DNA from: Amaurobius ferox
Lineage: Eukaryota > Arthropoda > Arachnida > Araneae > Amaurobiidae
Length of the DNA stretch: 64,000 bases
Reading direction: 5' to 3'
NCBI GenBank assembly: GCA_951213105.1
Contig: OX578139.1
Coordinates: forward strand, 71,032,754 to 71,096,753
The notes below the pieces were generated by a model. That model saw nothing but the letters and a program-made list of their open reading frames with translations. It did no database searches and had not been told where the DNA came from. A program made the position numbers and the translations under genes. Positions 1 to 11,844 of this stretch are shown here, piece after piece (position 1 is the first letter of the stretch; every line of letters begins with the position of its first letter).

Positions 1-194
1 CTTTTGTGATTGTATCTTAATTACGATCTAACTAATGCGTAGAAAATGCCAAAACAAATGATGACTAAAAAGATGAAACACGTTTTCAAAGTGATAAAAT
101 GTCTTTTCGGCAGGCAATGACTGTGAAACCTTGATTAAAGATTTTTCCTTTGATCAAACCAATCTATAGATTTGTCTGATCGAAATTGGTGAAC

Positions 195-400
195 TACTTA
201 AATACTTAAAAACTGATGATAAATTAGTGAATTAAATATTTACAAATTGACGATAAATCTGCGAAATAAATATTTACAAATTGATGATAAATTTATGAAT
301 TAATTATTTACAAATTAATGATAAATTGATAAATTAAATATTTACAAATTCATGATAAATTGATGAATAAATTATTTACATATTTTAAAACATGCACTGT
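195..400. repeat. AT-rich minisatellite, first copy
   Basis: Imperfect tandem repeats built from GATGAATTAAATATTTACAA and GATGATAAATT modules, about 23-34 bases per unit. It sits inside the first unit of the surrounding direct-repeat array. Confidence 0.75.
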
Positions 401-954
401 ATTGCTTAGCAGATCGTAGCAATTTTTCCAGTTATCAAGTTAGTTTTACGTAAAATATCCACTAATTTGGTATTTCAAAGTGGTTTTACATGTTGTCATA
501 TCGAAAAGGGTCAAATAATAGTATACAATTAAATACTAAATCATTGTACCGTAGGTTTGATACATCATCACTGTGAAAGATGTAAAGTCATTGCATTATG
601 TAAGGTAAATAATATGCTGCCCACATCAGAATATTTTAAACAAGAAAATATGTAAAATACATTTTAAATACAGTTTTATTTCCCTGTAGTTCAGTCTTTC
701 ATGACATTTAATATTATATTGATTTCGATTGAAGTTACGTTTTATTCCAGAGAGTGAATTAACCTAGAAGAGAGAAAGTGAGATGATTTTTATCCTATGT
801 GATTTTATCTTAATTAAGATCTAACTGATGGTTAGAAAAGCCTAAATAAATGATGATTTAAAAGATGAAACACATTAACAAAGTGATAAAACTACTTTTC
901 GTCAGGCAATGCCTGTGAAAAGTAGTTTTATCACTTTGTAATTTTTTTTTCGTT

Positions 955-1280
955 TAGACAAATCTTTTGGTTTGGTCTAGTCGAAATTGATGAATCAAAT
1001 ATTTACAACTTGATGAATTAAATATTTATAAATTGATGAATTAAATATTTGCAAATTAATGAATTAAATATTTAGAAATTAATAATAAATTGATGAATTA
1101 AATATTTCCAAATTGATGATGAATTAGGGAATTAAATATTTACAAATTGATGAAAAATTAATTAAATAAAAATTTACAAATTGTTGATAAATTGATGAAT
1201 TAAATATTTTCAAATGGATGATAAATTGATGAATTAAATATTTACGAATTTATGATAAATTGATGAATTAAATATTTACT
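955..1280. repeat. AT-rich minisatellite, second copy
   Basis: Same module as at 195-400 (TTGATGAATTAAATATTT), but expanded by several units. This explains much of the length difference between the first two large repeat units. Confidence 0.75.
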
Positions 1281-2090
1281 TCTTTTAATATATGGACTAT
1301 ATTGCTTAGCAGATGCTAGCAAAATTTTCAATTATCAAGTTTTGTTTTGCGCAAAATATCGGCTAATTTGATACACTTCAAAATGGTTTTACATGTTGTT
1401 ATCCAAAACGGGCTAAATGTTAGTACGTATTTCAATGTCACAATATTACAGGTCTGGTGCATTGCCATTTCACTGCGGAAAATGCAAAGCCACTGCATTA
1501 TGTAGAGGAAGTCATATGCTGACCACATCAGGTTATCTAAAATAAGAAAGTATGTGAAAACAATTCTACTCAATAATATGTCAAGTGATATTCGGTTTGC
1601 CCGCTTTCAATTGATTTAGATTTCATATATAACGTAACAATCCTAAAATCAAGACATAATGCCTGGACTGAAAATTCCACTGTCAGGTGATTTCAAATAT
1701 CTAAAGGAAGAAACTTGAAGCGACGAAGTGGCACTGAATGAAATCCAACTTTTTATAAATCTGACGCAGCTAAAAAATATAGGCTTGGCTTTTCTTTGCA
1801 CTTCAGCCTTTCCTGACATTTTATATTACTCTGATTTTTTATTGAAGGGATGTTTTATTCTAGAGACTGAATTAACTCAGAAGAGAGGAAGTGAGATGAT
1901 CCTTTATGACATGTGATTTTACCTTAATTAAGATATAACTGCTATTCAGACAATGTCCATATAAAGGATGGCTGGTGATAAAACTACTGATTTAGATTTG
2001 CACATATAACCTCAGTTGAAGTGGAAAAATCATTTTCACTATTTAAAGCAGTAACAGATAGACGTTAGCATTTTCAATTCGAATATTTAA

Positions 2091-3033
2091 AACAAGATCA
2101 ATCGTGCATAAATAATTGATTATGAAACACTTTCTAACTGAAATGCAATTTTATTTAAACATTTCTAAAATGCGATGCATTCAGCGTTGATATATTTTAA
2201 ATTATCACAATACTACACTAATTTATTATATTTGAAAACTTCATCAAAAATAACTTTGTTCAAATCACGTCATCGGAATATAAATCGTCTGGCTCTGTTC
2301 ATATCACTTTTATTCCAGACTCCAGAGCTAAATAATTTTGCGTTAAAAAATTCAGCAATTCTTATACAACTGATCTTACTATCACTTGCTTACATCCTGC
2401 ATCCATTAAAATTAGGCTTCGTTGTAAAATAATCAAAGTTTGATAATCATTTAAACTAAAAAATAGCGTAATTGCGTTGGCACTTAATATAAATGCACAG
2501 AAAATACACAAAAATAAAGAGGTTTTTGTGGAACACTAAATATAAATGTAAAATAACTTTAAAAATCACGATTTTCATAACGGGAAAAAAAGATGGATGC
2601 CATATTTTCTTTTGAAGTAGGTCACCTGATCTCTTCGTGTAATATGAGTGTAATTATTATTTAAACTTTTATTTAAAAAATTACCGAACATCTTTTTCTG
2701 AAATTTTTTTATATATTTTATGGGACAATTTAAATATTTTCTGAATTTTTCGAAGCAATTTTTTAATTTTAACTTTTCTTAATGAGATGTTTGAAAAAAT
2801 TAGGTCCCGTAGGGTTTAATTTTTGCAACTCGGGTTGAATCTTAAATTAATTAGGTGATATTATCAATTTCCATTTCCATATGTTCCATAGACCGTCTCA
2901 ACAACATACTAAAATTTTATTTTGCTAAAGTCATTTTTACGGCAGTTATCTTGCGAACGGACAGACAGACAGGCAGACAGAATAAATGAACAAAGTCATA
3001 AACACTTTTAAACTATGTTGGAAAGTGTTAAAA
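2091..3033 (+). mobile_element. Family C hairpin-ended non-autonomous element, copy 1
   Basis: The 5' end reads AACAAGATCAATCG and is followed by GATTATGAAACACTTTC, the subterminal repeat. The 3' end has a (GACA)n run at about 2960-2980 (ACGGACAGACAGACAG) and a hairpin at 3001-3029 whose arms are AACACTTTTAAAC and GTTGGAAAGTGTT. The other copies in the window share both ends. There is no transposase. The architecture of subterminal inverted repeat, microsatellite and 3' stem-loop resembles DINE-1/Helentron-derived elements; that classification is inference. Confidence 0.7.
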
Positions 3034-3344
3034 ATATTCAACTAGTTTCGATGTGTAATAGTAATTGTTTATGTAACTAAGCGACTCGTTTAACTCGTTG
3101 AGACATTTATGCCTTGATAAAAGAAAAAGTTTCAGAAAATAATAAATACTTACAATATATCATTGAGGTAAACGTTCTAGCACCTGGATAATTGTCATTT
3201 TATTACTTGGAAAATTTCATAAAAACTAATCGATACTCACAAATGTAGGTCTTGCAAGGGAATTCTTAATCGCAGAAATTCAAGATAAGTCAATGCAAAT
3301 ATTGCGATTTTCAGTTGACCCTAATTCACAGAAATTTCTTTGTG

Positions 3345-3860
3345 ACATAACGACCTTCTGAAAGTCTTGTAAAGACCCTTCTTGCCCCATCCGTGAATCG
3401 AACCCTGGATCTCCGAATTGTACAGCTGACGCTCTAGCATTGAGCTACTGTGGCGAAATTGCAAGTTCTTATCGACAAAGTGGACTCTGCATTCTCCTCC
3501 CTCTATTGTCAGATTGGCGGGCAACTGACAATCCGTCTGATCACCTCCTGATATTTTTACCTCATGTTAGCCTCCTGCTATTACTATTTTTACCCAGGTT
3601 AGTATCCTACGGGATCGTTACCCTCTCAATTTTGAAATCAACGCTCATTCTCTCAGAGCCACTGAATCGGTACTAGTCGTATTAGGGTCACTTTCAGACC
3701 TCCGAGAACTGTGCACTAACCTACCGGGTTGATTTGTTCGGGCGGTATTTTAAAGAGCCTTACTTCCCTAATCTGGAATTGTACCCTGAACCTCCGAACT
3801 GGTCGTCCGATGCTCTACGTTTAAGTTATTAGAAAGAAATTGCAAGCTCTTATCGTCGAA
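3345..3860 (-). repeat. tRNA-derived SINE-like repeat with two tRNA-like segments
   Basis: Read on the minus strand, 3382-3456 looks like a tRNA gene relic: an A-box-like TAGCTCAATGCTAGAGCG and a B-box-like GGTTCGATTC at tRNA spacing. A second, more decayed tRNA-like segment lies at 3765-3842. Between them is a body that recurs at 26.1-26.6 kb and partly at 40.7-40.96 kb (for example CTCCTCCCTCTA, CAGATTGGCG, TTTTCAGACCTCCGA). The tRNA-body-tRNA order suggests tandem or dimeric copies. No target duplication was identified. Confidence 0.65.
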
Positions 3861-3972
3861 GTGGAGTCTGTAGCCTGGTAATTTCAAAATTTAAAAGTTT
3901 TCACCAATTTTATTTGTCAGCGAATTCAGAAGTTCGGTTTTATTGTACTTGAAGTTCAATGCGTGGCGCTTT

Positions 3973-4239
3973 CTAATTAAACCATTTTCGATAGGGCGTT
4001 GTATAAAAAGTCAGATTCCCTATTTCTTTGCGAATACCAACCACCTCCTTGCAGGAAAATTTCGCGACATAATTCCGCTGTCCTTTCTGATGATTTTTGT
4101 AACTGAAAGTGTGAGTCTGCGAGCCACCACCAACGAGATAAATCCCTGAACCTAAATAACGAAGCACACTAAATTTATCGCCAAGTGCTGCAAGTTTGAT
4201 GATGCTACTGCTCATTTTTATGTCGGTTTTTGGAAACAT
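3973..4239 (-). CDS. Unrecognised 88-residue ORF
   Basis: An ATG-initiated open frame on the minus strand. It is slightly GC-richer than its flanks and uses a mixed amino acid set rather than the Ile/Asn/Lys/Phe bias of chance ORFs here. A second in-frame Met, MSSSIIKLAALGDKF, is a possible start at about residue 9. A glycine-rich stretch (GSGIYLVGGGS) follows. I recognise no domain, signal peptide or clear splice sites. It lies between a tRNA-derived SINE and AT-rich unannotated DNA. It could be a fragment of a mobile element, a host exon, or chance. Confidence 0.2.
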   Translation of the reverse strand: MFPKTDIKMSSSIIKLAALGDKFSVLRYLGSGIYLVGGGSQTHTFSYKNHQKGQRNYVAKFSCKEVVGIRKEIGNLTFYTTPYRKWFN

Positions 4240-4730
4240 TTAAATTTCTTGGGAATAATCCTTAAGAATCTGCCACAGTATTTAGCAGTTGAAGAAGCAA
4301 ACGCGCTTTTTTCACTTCCAAATTAACAATTCACGAAACATAAGGGATTAATTAACTCTAATTTCTAAATCGCAAAACTTACTGAAGAATATGCATCGTT
4401 AGCAATGAAAAAAATGAATAATGTGATTCTGTTTTCTGAAGAAAAATGTTATTTGTAGTCTTTAGTGAAATACTATTTTCATTTCATTCGCTGAATGATA
4501 CTAATTGCGTTGAAAGGGAACGTTATGGAAAAGAAGTTATTTATTTCTTTTCCATAACATACTCTCAAATACTTTGAAATGACTTTAGCTAATTACTTAC
4601 ATTGTACTTAATTATATTCATTTTTACTAAAAATCTGTGTTTTTTCGTCGGCATTTCAAACTGTAGAAAAGTACGGGCATGATGAATATGTTATTAGTAT
4701 CTGATTGATGTATTATTTTTTATCATAACA
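4240..4730. other. AT-rich stretch with nothing recognised
   Basis: I see no coding frame, tRNA-like sequence or repeat shared with the rest of the window. A short inverted repeat (AAGAAGTTATTTATTTCTTT) occurs near 4533-4552. Confidence 0.4.
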
Positions 4731-5700
4731 TCTTATGTGAGAAGCACATGACTTTCCTTGCAGATTTACATTCATTTTGTCATTTTTTATTTCATTATGA
4801 ATTACACTGAGGTTAATTGCAGAAAATAACATGGATACTTTTCTGATATTATATTCAACTTGCCTTTTCAGTGCATCTTCGGTTCATGTGGCAACTTAAT
4901 TCACTTTAAATTCTTCAGGTGCTCAAAATTTCAAAAGACTAAAATATCTCGAGAATCCTACAGTTGTGGTGTCAATCTTATTCAGTTAGTTGTCAAAATT
5001 TATCTGAATAACAAGTACTTCATTAATATATTTCAACAATTTTAGTTATTTATTTCAAATTTTCACTATCTTTGCAGGCATTTTCGCAAAAAAGAGTTGG
5101 TTACACTTTTCTGAATAATATCAAAATCTAATCAGTATCAGGATAATCATTAAGGGATTTAACTACTAAGTTATTAGAAATTTCATTAAATAGTTTTTTA
5201 ACTACAGTAAAAAGCGTCTTCCGTTCTTCAAAATTAAAAATTTAAATATCTCGATAATGGTGCATTTTAGAGTAATGAGTTTGATCTGAATTCCTTTATC
5301 GTTAACAATTACGTATAAAACAAGTGTTTAATTGATACATTTGAGCATATATAGTATTTTATTTTAGATCGGATATTTTATTTTTGCGGGCCATTTCGCA
5401 TAAAAATGCAGGTTCTTTTTTCCGGAATCGTACCAAAATCTAATAAGCCCTAGGGCAACCTCCATGTAATTTAACTACCAAATTTTGCGAAATGTGCTCA
5501 ATAAATTTTAAGTTAGATTGGCTTCATGCAATTTTTGTGGGCCATTTCGCAAAAAAAGAAAAAAAAATCCGAATCGCACCAATTCGTACCCAATCGTACG
5601 AATTTTTCCCGAATCGTACCAAAAGCTAATCAGCACCAGGGTAACACATATGTCAATTATCTAACAATTTTTTTTAAAAATGGTCAATTGTTTCTATGCA
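4731..5700 (+). mobile_element. Family A element, degenerate copy
   Basis: The start matches the family head (GAAGCACATGACTTTCCTTG). It then carries diagnostic internal blocks: ATATCTCGAGAA, GCGGGCCATTTCGCA and TCGTACCAAAATCTAAT, the last two repeated near 5385-5440 and 5540-5630. The 3' hairpin and (ACAG)n run are missing here. A matching 3' end appears separately at 6655-6795, so the copy may have been split by the intervening 0.9 kb. Confidence 0.6.
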
Positions 5701-5795
5701 ATTCTTGTGTTTTGTATGTCTGATCAGCCCTTAAATTTTGTCTAAGACCACCTTATATAGAAGAACATCTGATGAGAATTATTAGGATTATAAAT

Positions 5796-6020
5796 TTAGA
5801 AAACAGCTCGCTGAGGAGTCTCATAAGGTGACTTTATTATAATTTTAGAAAAAAGCTCGCTGAGGAGTCTCAAAAATGACCTGATTATAATTTTTGAAAA
5901 TAGCTCGCTGAGGAGTCTCAAAAGTGACCTGATTATAATTTTAGAAAATAGCTCGCTGAGGAGTCTCAAAAGTAACCCAAATAAAATTTTGGAAAATAGC
6001 TCGCTGAGGAGTATCAAAAG
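5796..6020. repeat. 48-49 bp minisatellite, about five units
   Basis: The core GCTCGCTGAGGAGT starts at 5806, 5855, 5903, 5951 and 5999, giving a period of 48-49. Because 48 is a multiple of three, the minus strand stays open for 73 codons with a 16-residue periodic LLSELFSKI motif. I take that as a consequence of the repeat, not a gene. Confidence 0.85.
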
Positions 6021-6654
6021 TGTTCTGATGTACTCTGATATCGAAATCGATCTTCATCTGAGGTCCAAGTACCTAAGCAAGTAAAGTAAAATTGCCCTTG
6101 TACATTTTGCTTTGTGAGCGTATTCCCTAATCCCTGTGCATATTTTGTAAAGCATTAATAGCAAAATACATTTATTCCAAACAAATTTTAGAACAATTCC
6201 TAAAATCAGTCAGTCATTATGCTATCTTCGTAACTAGTAGAACGTTTTATATAAAAAAAAAGTTAGTTATATTATGATTAAACTTCGCCAAACAACTCAG
6301 TTTTAGCTTTCAAATAAATTAAACTGACATCAGTGGTATGTTCAGCATTAAATACTAATTTCCTTAAGCTGCGTCCTGACAAACTTGATTAAAATGATTT
6401 TATGTATTGCGATCAGTGTTATGCATTTTTCGGTAAATGTTAAATTGGATTTTGATTGAAGATGCCATTTAATTAATCAAACATTTTTGGAAGATTTTTA
6501 AAGCCGAGGAGGTTTCATTGTCCAAAGTTGAAGATAGCAGATTTTTAAAATTAGTAAATTTTTGAAGTGTTACAACATTAATATATAAATTGCATTTGTT
6601 AATATAATCGATTTAGGAAAGAAATAAAACTGAAGCTTATATGATCCGGAAACT

Positions 6655-6795
6655 AAAAAGACACGTTATACAGCAGAATATTACAGCATCATTCGGAAAA
6701 CATGTAGGTCCTTCAAAAACTCGAGTTACAATTTTCGGCATGATTCCAATACTTTCCCTATACATTACCATATATTGCAGGCCAAGTTAAAAAAT
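6655..6795 (+). mobile_element. Family A 3' end fragment
   Basis: Contains the family A terminal block: AAAACTCGAGTTACAATTTT, then GGCATGATTCCAATACTTTC, then the terminal hairpin CCCTATACATTACCATATA with a degraded distal arm. It could be the end of the degenerate copy at 4731-5700. Confidence 0.6.
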
Positions 6796-7310
6796 GACGT
6801 ATTGCACCCGTGTAGGATAAAAGAGACTGTGATGCGAGTTCCGATAGTTATAAGAGGCAGTAAACAGGAATTGACGAGCGTCAGCGAGATGGGAGTATGG
6901 CGATCGGGTGAGATTAAAGAGCCTGGGAAGCGTATTCTGGGGATTGGGTAGCGTCAGCGAACAAGGAGCGAAGCCCCAACCGGTTAATACGTCTGCGTAG
7001 CAGGCGTAATAGAAGAGCGTATAAAACGGGCTCCGTTATTTAATGAGAACAGGAGGAGGAGTCCGAACACGGAATACAAATGTGGTTGTGTGCGGCGGAC
7101 TGGTTAAAAGAGCTTATGAAAGTGGCTCCGTGGTGGTTGAGAGCTACCGAACAAGGGGCGCCCCCAACGGACGTATTACGCTTGCTAAACAGGTAAAACA
7201 AAAGATCTAGAAAAAGAAACTCAGCGAGACACCGCGAGTAGTGAGGTGAACCTCTCGACTCGCTATGCGAGTTACGGGAGTTGGCGAGTTAAGCTAGCAA
7301 CTGGAAGAGT
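6796..7310. other. GC-enriched segment of unknown origin
   Basis: This stretch is visibly richer in G and C than both flanks and contains recurring short motifs (GCGTCAGCGA twice, GAACAAGG twice, CGAGTTACGGGAGTTGGCGA). No long frame, tRNA box pair or known transposase is visible. The bias and repeated motifs suggest an inserted foreign or structural-RNA-derived repeat, but I cannot name it. Confidence 0.35.
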
Positions 7311-7638
7311 TTCCAGTCATTTAAATATTACTCATTTTACAATAGGTGCATCGTTTTCAGCAACGAAATTGCAAATTTTGAAGATAAATAAAGTACAACT
7401 GTTGGCAAAAATAAAATGTTCACTTCAGAATTGTATAAAAAATTAAATTTAATCCGATTGTAACCAAAATAGGAGGCGAAACCATGCACAATATTTTGAA
7501 CCATCATGCAAAATTGCAAATCATTTGATGTCCTAGGTCTGGCGCTAACCGTGACATCATAATTTAGAATTATTTTGTCAGCGGCTTCGACTTCAGCTAG
7601 CTTAATTTTATTATAAGGAAATAAAATTCATATAAATA

Positions 7639-7926
7639 TCAACATGACTTTGTATTATAAAAATGTATTATGAAAAAAGTGTTTATTGAGAAATGCCTCT
7701 CACGTAAAAAATATGAAGACAAAGTCACATACAAAACTTGCTTTATTAAAATAGAAACATGATCATAATCTATACCCAAATCCCGACTCCATTCCACATT
7801 TCTAAACAGTTCTATGTTACTTTTTTTATCTCCCTCTTTACATTCACACTCATTAAATGATGGCGAGAAATAACTCATTACGCTAGTGACCTGAACTTTT
7901 GAATAACTTATTTCCTTTTGATGCAA
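7639..7926 (-). CDS. Unrecognised 95-residue ORF
   Basis: A minus-strand frame starting MHQKEISYSKVQV. Its middle part (about residues 20-60, containing FNECECKEGDKKSN and FRNVEWSRDLGIDYDHVS) has a balanced composition unlike chance AT-rich ORFs. The C-terminal third becomes Phe/Ile/Tyr-rich. I recognise no domain. It could be an exon or a transposase remnant, and the flanks give no clear splice-site support. Confidence 0.2.
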   Translation of the reverse strand: MHQKEISYSKVQVTSVMSYFSPSFNECECKEGDKKSNIELFRNVEWSRDLGIDYDHVSILIKQVLYVTLSSYFLRERHFSINTFFIIHFYNTKSC

Positions 7927-8504
7927 ATTAAAGTTGTCTTAAGTGCATGCCAGATACATCAAAAGCATTATTACATTTAATAAAAATCCGGTGTTCGCTT
8001 CAATGAATTAAATTGTTCTTTAACATGCTTCAAAGAATTTAGAATTCTTTTGACGCATTTTGATTGGAATTTGAGGATTCTTTCATTTTGAGGAACATTT
8101 ATTTAAAATAAGTTTGAATCTGATCAAAATGTGCATTAGAAATCACATTAAAGAGTAGAAATACCAGTGAATGGTTTCTTACATTAATGCTATGTGTTTT
8201 TGTAGAACTATTTTCTGAAAGTATTCCATGTGATAATAATTTTAAAGTTTCGAAGAATTTCCGAAATTGCAAACATTTTAAACAGCCTTTTTCAATGCTA
8301 GTGTTTGATCACCTCTATTAATGCAGCATCACTTTAAAAATAATTACTTAGATATAGGGTATGAATTTTTGGCATATCTACGTAATTGTTCATAATGAAC
8401 TAGATACATTGCAGATTGCAGAGCAAATGAAGGAAATATGAACATGATAGTAAAAATAAAATCTGACTAAGCTACTAAATGTCATGATATTTTGATATCT
8501 AGTT

Positions 8505-9239
8505 CTGGGGTCGACAAACTACAGTACGCCGTCTAAATTCGGTCTGCTTCCCCTTTTTGCACGGCCGCGAGCTAAGAATAGATATTTTTTCAGAGAATGG
8601 ATGTTTTCTAATTTTTCAAATTAGATTTTTTATTGCAGAAGATTATTCGAAATTCCAAAATCCATTTGACTGTATAATTGAGGAGGTTACACTTAAACTT
8701 CAATTGGAAGTGGTTAATCTGATGACAATTCAATCGGAAGTGGCTTGATAACAGGCTAAATTGCAAATTTAAAAAAAATCTTACTTAGTTCTATAAAAGT
8801 CTTCCAAGCGGTGAATATGGACAATTAGGATCATATGCTCAAGGATTTAAATCCGAGTTTGGCTGCACCTACCTGTCTGAAAAGACATTTTCAAGATTTC
8901 AGGCAAAATCTGAATACTGGCATTAACAGATGAATATTCGCAATTAATTTTTATGTTAGGAAGTAATAACTTTGAACACCAATATGGTGAAATGTTATCC
9001 AAAAATAGCAATTCCATTCTTCTCATTAGTATAGCTGTAATTCAAATAATTGTAGTCTACTTATTATTATTATTGATATTATTTTTGCGTTACATTTTAT
9101 TCAATAAATTTATTAAAACTTTTTTCTTTTTATTTAAGTAGGCATATCTACATAAATATCCTGAAATTTGACACTCTTGGCCTATAAACTCTAAAATATT
9201 TCCTATCTGGCTCTATATAAAAATATTTGCCGACTTCTG
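8505..9239 (+). mobile_element. Internally deleted hAT transposon with 8-bp target duplication
   Basis: The left end CTGGGGTCGACAAACTAC and the right end TTTGCCGACTTCTG are inverted complements of the hAT terminal type (consensus CAGGGGTCGGCAAACT). The element is flanked by perfect 8-bp direct repeats ATCTAGTT at 8497-8504 and 9240-9247, the duplication length expected for hAT. The subterminal sequence (TTTGCACGGCCGCGAGC) also matches the Charlie-like hAT style. At 735 bp it is far too short for a full transposase and retains only the C-terminal coding part. Confidence 0.92.
8569..8948 (+). pseudogene. C-terminal relic of hAT transposase (FAM200/ZBED-like)
   Basis: The first part reads FQNPFDCIIEEVTLKLQLEV up to a stop near 8748. 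A frame change then continues with FYKSLPSGEYGQL, SYAQGFKSEFGCTYLSEKTF and a stop near 8932. These correspond to the conserved C-terminal end of hAT transposases of the FAM200/GTF2IRD2-like group, where a cysteine-containing FG-TY-CEK-FS motif marks the dimerisation region. The N-terminal BED finger and most of the RNase H-like catalytic core are absent. The frameshift and stops show it is dead. It lies inside the hAT element with matching termini, which supports the assignment. Confidence 0.8.
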
Positions 9240-9609
9240 ATCTAGTTTATATTGTAATGTGAATGCATACTTTGAAAAACACATTAATTGATATATACAC
9301 AGATAGAATATAAGTAATTAACCCTGGCAATGCGTTCTTTATGCATTATTGTATATGCAAGAGAAAGTGCTATATGCAGCAAATTCGCCCACTTTAGATG
9401 GCTTTACACTTGCATAAGAGATAAAGTATCTGAAAGGGTTCAATTCAAAAGTTCAATATCAATACAACGGAATCGCCTTATTCTTTCTTTTCTCCTTTCT
9501 TTGCCTTTCATTTCTAGTTTCTTGTCTCTCGCTTTCCTGCCTTCTTGGTTTTATCGCTTTCATTTCTCCTCGTGCACTGTATCTCAGCAGTTATAGATTT
9601 TTACTTACA

Positions 9610-10113
9610 ATACGTCGAAGTGTATAAAGTATTGGTTTCGTGTCGAATATCGCAAATCGAGTTCCCGATGGATACATCACTTGTGAATTACTCTGGTGCT
9701 GATTAGATTTTGGCACGATTTGGGATAAAAAACTTGCCTTCTTTTGCGGAAAAGTCAGCAAAATTTGTCAAAATCTAAAATAAAAAACTACGTATGCTCG
9801 AATATATGAATTAAGTGCTTGTTTTATACGTAATTTTAGACAATTAAAAGAATAATCCCATTGTTTTAGGATTAGCCTTTCTCGAGATATTTTAGTTTAT
9901 TGCATTTTTGCTTCGCTGGCTACCAGAAGTCAGGTTACCAAATTAAAACGAAAATTGAATTAAAAGTGCAAATTTAGTCTAATTTCAAATAATTATACGT
10001 GTTATTTTGTGAAATTAAACTCAATTTAACGAATTATTGAAGAAATAAAGGGAAGGTGAATATGAGTCTGCAGTGAAAGTCATGTGCTGCCAACCTCAGA
10101 TTTTTTTCTTGTT
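9610..10113 (-). mobile_element. Family A element, minus orientation, internally deleted
   Basis: It ends at the right with GTCTGCAGTGAAAGTCATG, the family head in reverse. It retains TTTCTCGAGATATTTTAGTT, ATTAGATTTTGGCACGATTT and the terminal block ATATCGCAAATCGAGTT. The microsatellite is absent, and the hairpin at the left is degraded (CTTACAATACGTCGAAGTG). Confidence 0.7.
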
Positions 10114-10361
10114 GCGATTATTTCTTGCCGTGAAGAAGAAGAATAGTTCTTTTTGATTTCAAAATTAGTGGACTCATAAAATATACTCAATTTATATGAA
10201 TATTCTATACTAATTTACTCTCAGTAGCAGTTTCAGAAACTCTATACTTTATACTACATTTCCGAAGCTCTATACTTTATATTACATTTTGTGAAGCTTT
10301 AGAAATTCAAGAAAAAATTAGTCAAAGGCAAAAATATGCATTTCATTTGATGATACAATAT

Positions 10362-11300
10362 TACTTTTCTTATATACATAATGTATAAGGAAAGTACTTT
10401 GACGGGGTCGAAAATTCGAATTTGAATTTTCGACGGGAGAGCACGTTTCAATCATCCCTGATCACGAATCAAACATTTTTGAAGTGATGTTTGTGTGTGT
10501 GTGTGTGTGTGGAGACGATAACTGACGAACGAATGGACCGATTCGAACTAAATTTGGTACCAAAATCACAATCCGTAAACACTGGAAGCCTATTGTTTTT
10601 ATACGGAATGGAATGTTCAGAACCCTACTAAATTTTCGAGTGAAATTTTGAAAAAATCGTCAAAAAATTAAAACCGCTAATAAAGTTACGCAAATTACGT
10701 AATTTTTCTTACGTAATTTTCCATTAGTAAACGATTAACATAAATTTTAGAACGCTAACATGAACCGTTCTCGAGATATTGCACATTTTTCAAAAATATT
10801 ATCAAAAAGTCATATAAAATAAAAAAAAATATTTCCTATTGAGAAACACGTTCACTTTTCATATGTAATACCATGCGATAAATTTGATGACATTATTCTC
10901 GTGGATCTAGCTCGTTCCATTCATGAAAAAGGATACTTTGAGTAACACTTCTGTATTTGAACGATAAAATAGTCATTTATCTGCTGTAAGAATAACTTAT
11001 TTCTTTGTCCATAACGCTTGGCGAGATTTTGGCGACGGATTTGTTGGAATGTTGCCAACTTGGCGACTTTTTAAAATGTTGCCAAATTAACGAAAAACTC
11101 GCCAAATGGATTAAAATGACGCTAAATCAATGACGACTCATTGATGATGACGACACGGAAAATGACGACTCATTGACGAAAATTCAATATCTTATAAAGA
11201 ATATAAATAACTACTATAAAAATAATCTACTTTTTTTTACTGTAAATATAGTAAATTCATTGCTTTATATAAGGAAAGTCATGTGCTGGCCACATCAGAT
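10362..11300 (-). mobile_element. Family B hairpin-ended element, minus orientation
   Basis: The left end is the near-palindromic hairpin CTTATATACATAATGTATAA followed by GGAAAGTACTTTGACGGGGT. A (GT)n run lies at 10491-10511 and conserved blocks follow (TTCTCGAGATATTGCACATT, GTTGCCAAATTAACGAAAA). The right end is TATAAGGAAAGTCATGTGCT, the family head in reverse. No protein-coding capacity is seen. Confidence 0.8.
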
Positions 11301-11844
11301 TTTTTTAATTTTTATATAGTTGTAATTATTTGACAAAAAATATTTTTTAAGCTTTTGAATTTAAATTTTTATAGATATTTAATAGTTTTAGAGATATTCA
11401 ATTTCGAAAAATACCATGCATACTCTGATAAATTTATTTATATTTTTTCTTCATTCCTAGATTTCTCATATATTTATCTATTTTTATCACATTTCTACTT
11501 TAGTTATAAAAGTTTTATGCTGTAGATTAACTTCGGAACTAACTGTACGTCAGATTTCAAGAATTTTGATTAAAAATACATAAAACTTTACTACTGTAAC
11601 ATTGAAACTCCAACTGACAATTTAATTAAACCAGATAAAAATTATTCTGCTGCAGGAAAATGTAAGTCATGTTAAATAGAATTGCTATGCTATAAAACAA
11701 CTTTTGAAACTTTTTTTATGTTCAAATTAATTGACACAAGCTAGAAACGAGTTTTGAACTGAAATATGACGCGGTAACGCTTTTAAATACAGGTACATTT
11801 TTATATACACGTTTTAAATTTTGTCTCCATATGAATTTATTATT
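11300..11844. other. AT-rich stretch with nothing recognised
   Basis: No open frame of note and no repeat shared with the rest of the window was seen. Confidence 0.4.

Larger units (their letters stand above)
1..1990. repeat. Diverged direct-repeat array, about three units of 0.8-1.1 kb
   Basis: Three unit starts can be aligned by eye: near 6, near 799 and near 1912. Each carries GTGATT, TATCTTAATTA and GATCTAACT or close variants, followed by a shared AAATGATGA / AAGATGAAACAC block in the first two. The block around 390-520 (TATTGCTTAGCAGAT, ATCAAGTT, GGTTTTACATGTTGT) recurs at 1300-1420. The block around 690-790 (CATGACATTTAATATTATA, AGTGAATTAAC) recurs at 1815-1905. Units differ by many substitutions and by the length of an internal AT-rich minisatellite, so the array is old. 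No coding content is recognised. The left edge is cut by the window. Confidence 0.75.

Noticed and set aside
5796..6017. 73-residue protein with LLSELFSKI repeats
   Set aside because: Result of a 48-bp minisatellite, which keeps a frame open by its period. No start context or homology is seen.
5796..6020. CRISPR-like array from regularly spaced repeats
   Set aside because: The repeats are contiguous minisatellite units with similar intervals, not unique spacers, and the DNA is eukaryotic.
9330..9596. 88-residue ORF with a Ser/Phe-rich C-terminus
   Set aside because: The second half is a pyrimidine-rich tract (CTTTCTTTTCTCCTTTC). Composition explains the frame and no family is recognised.
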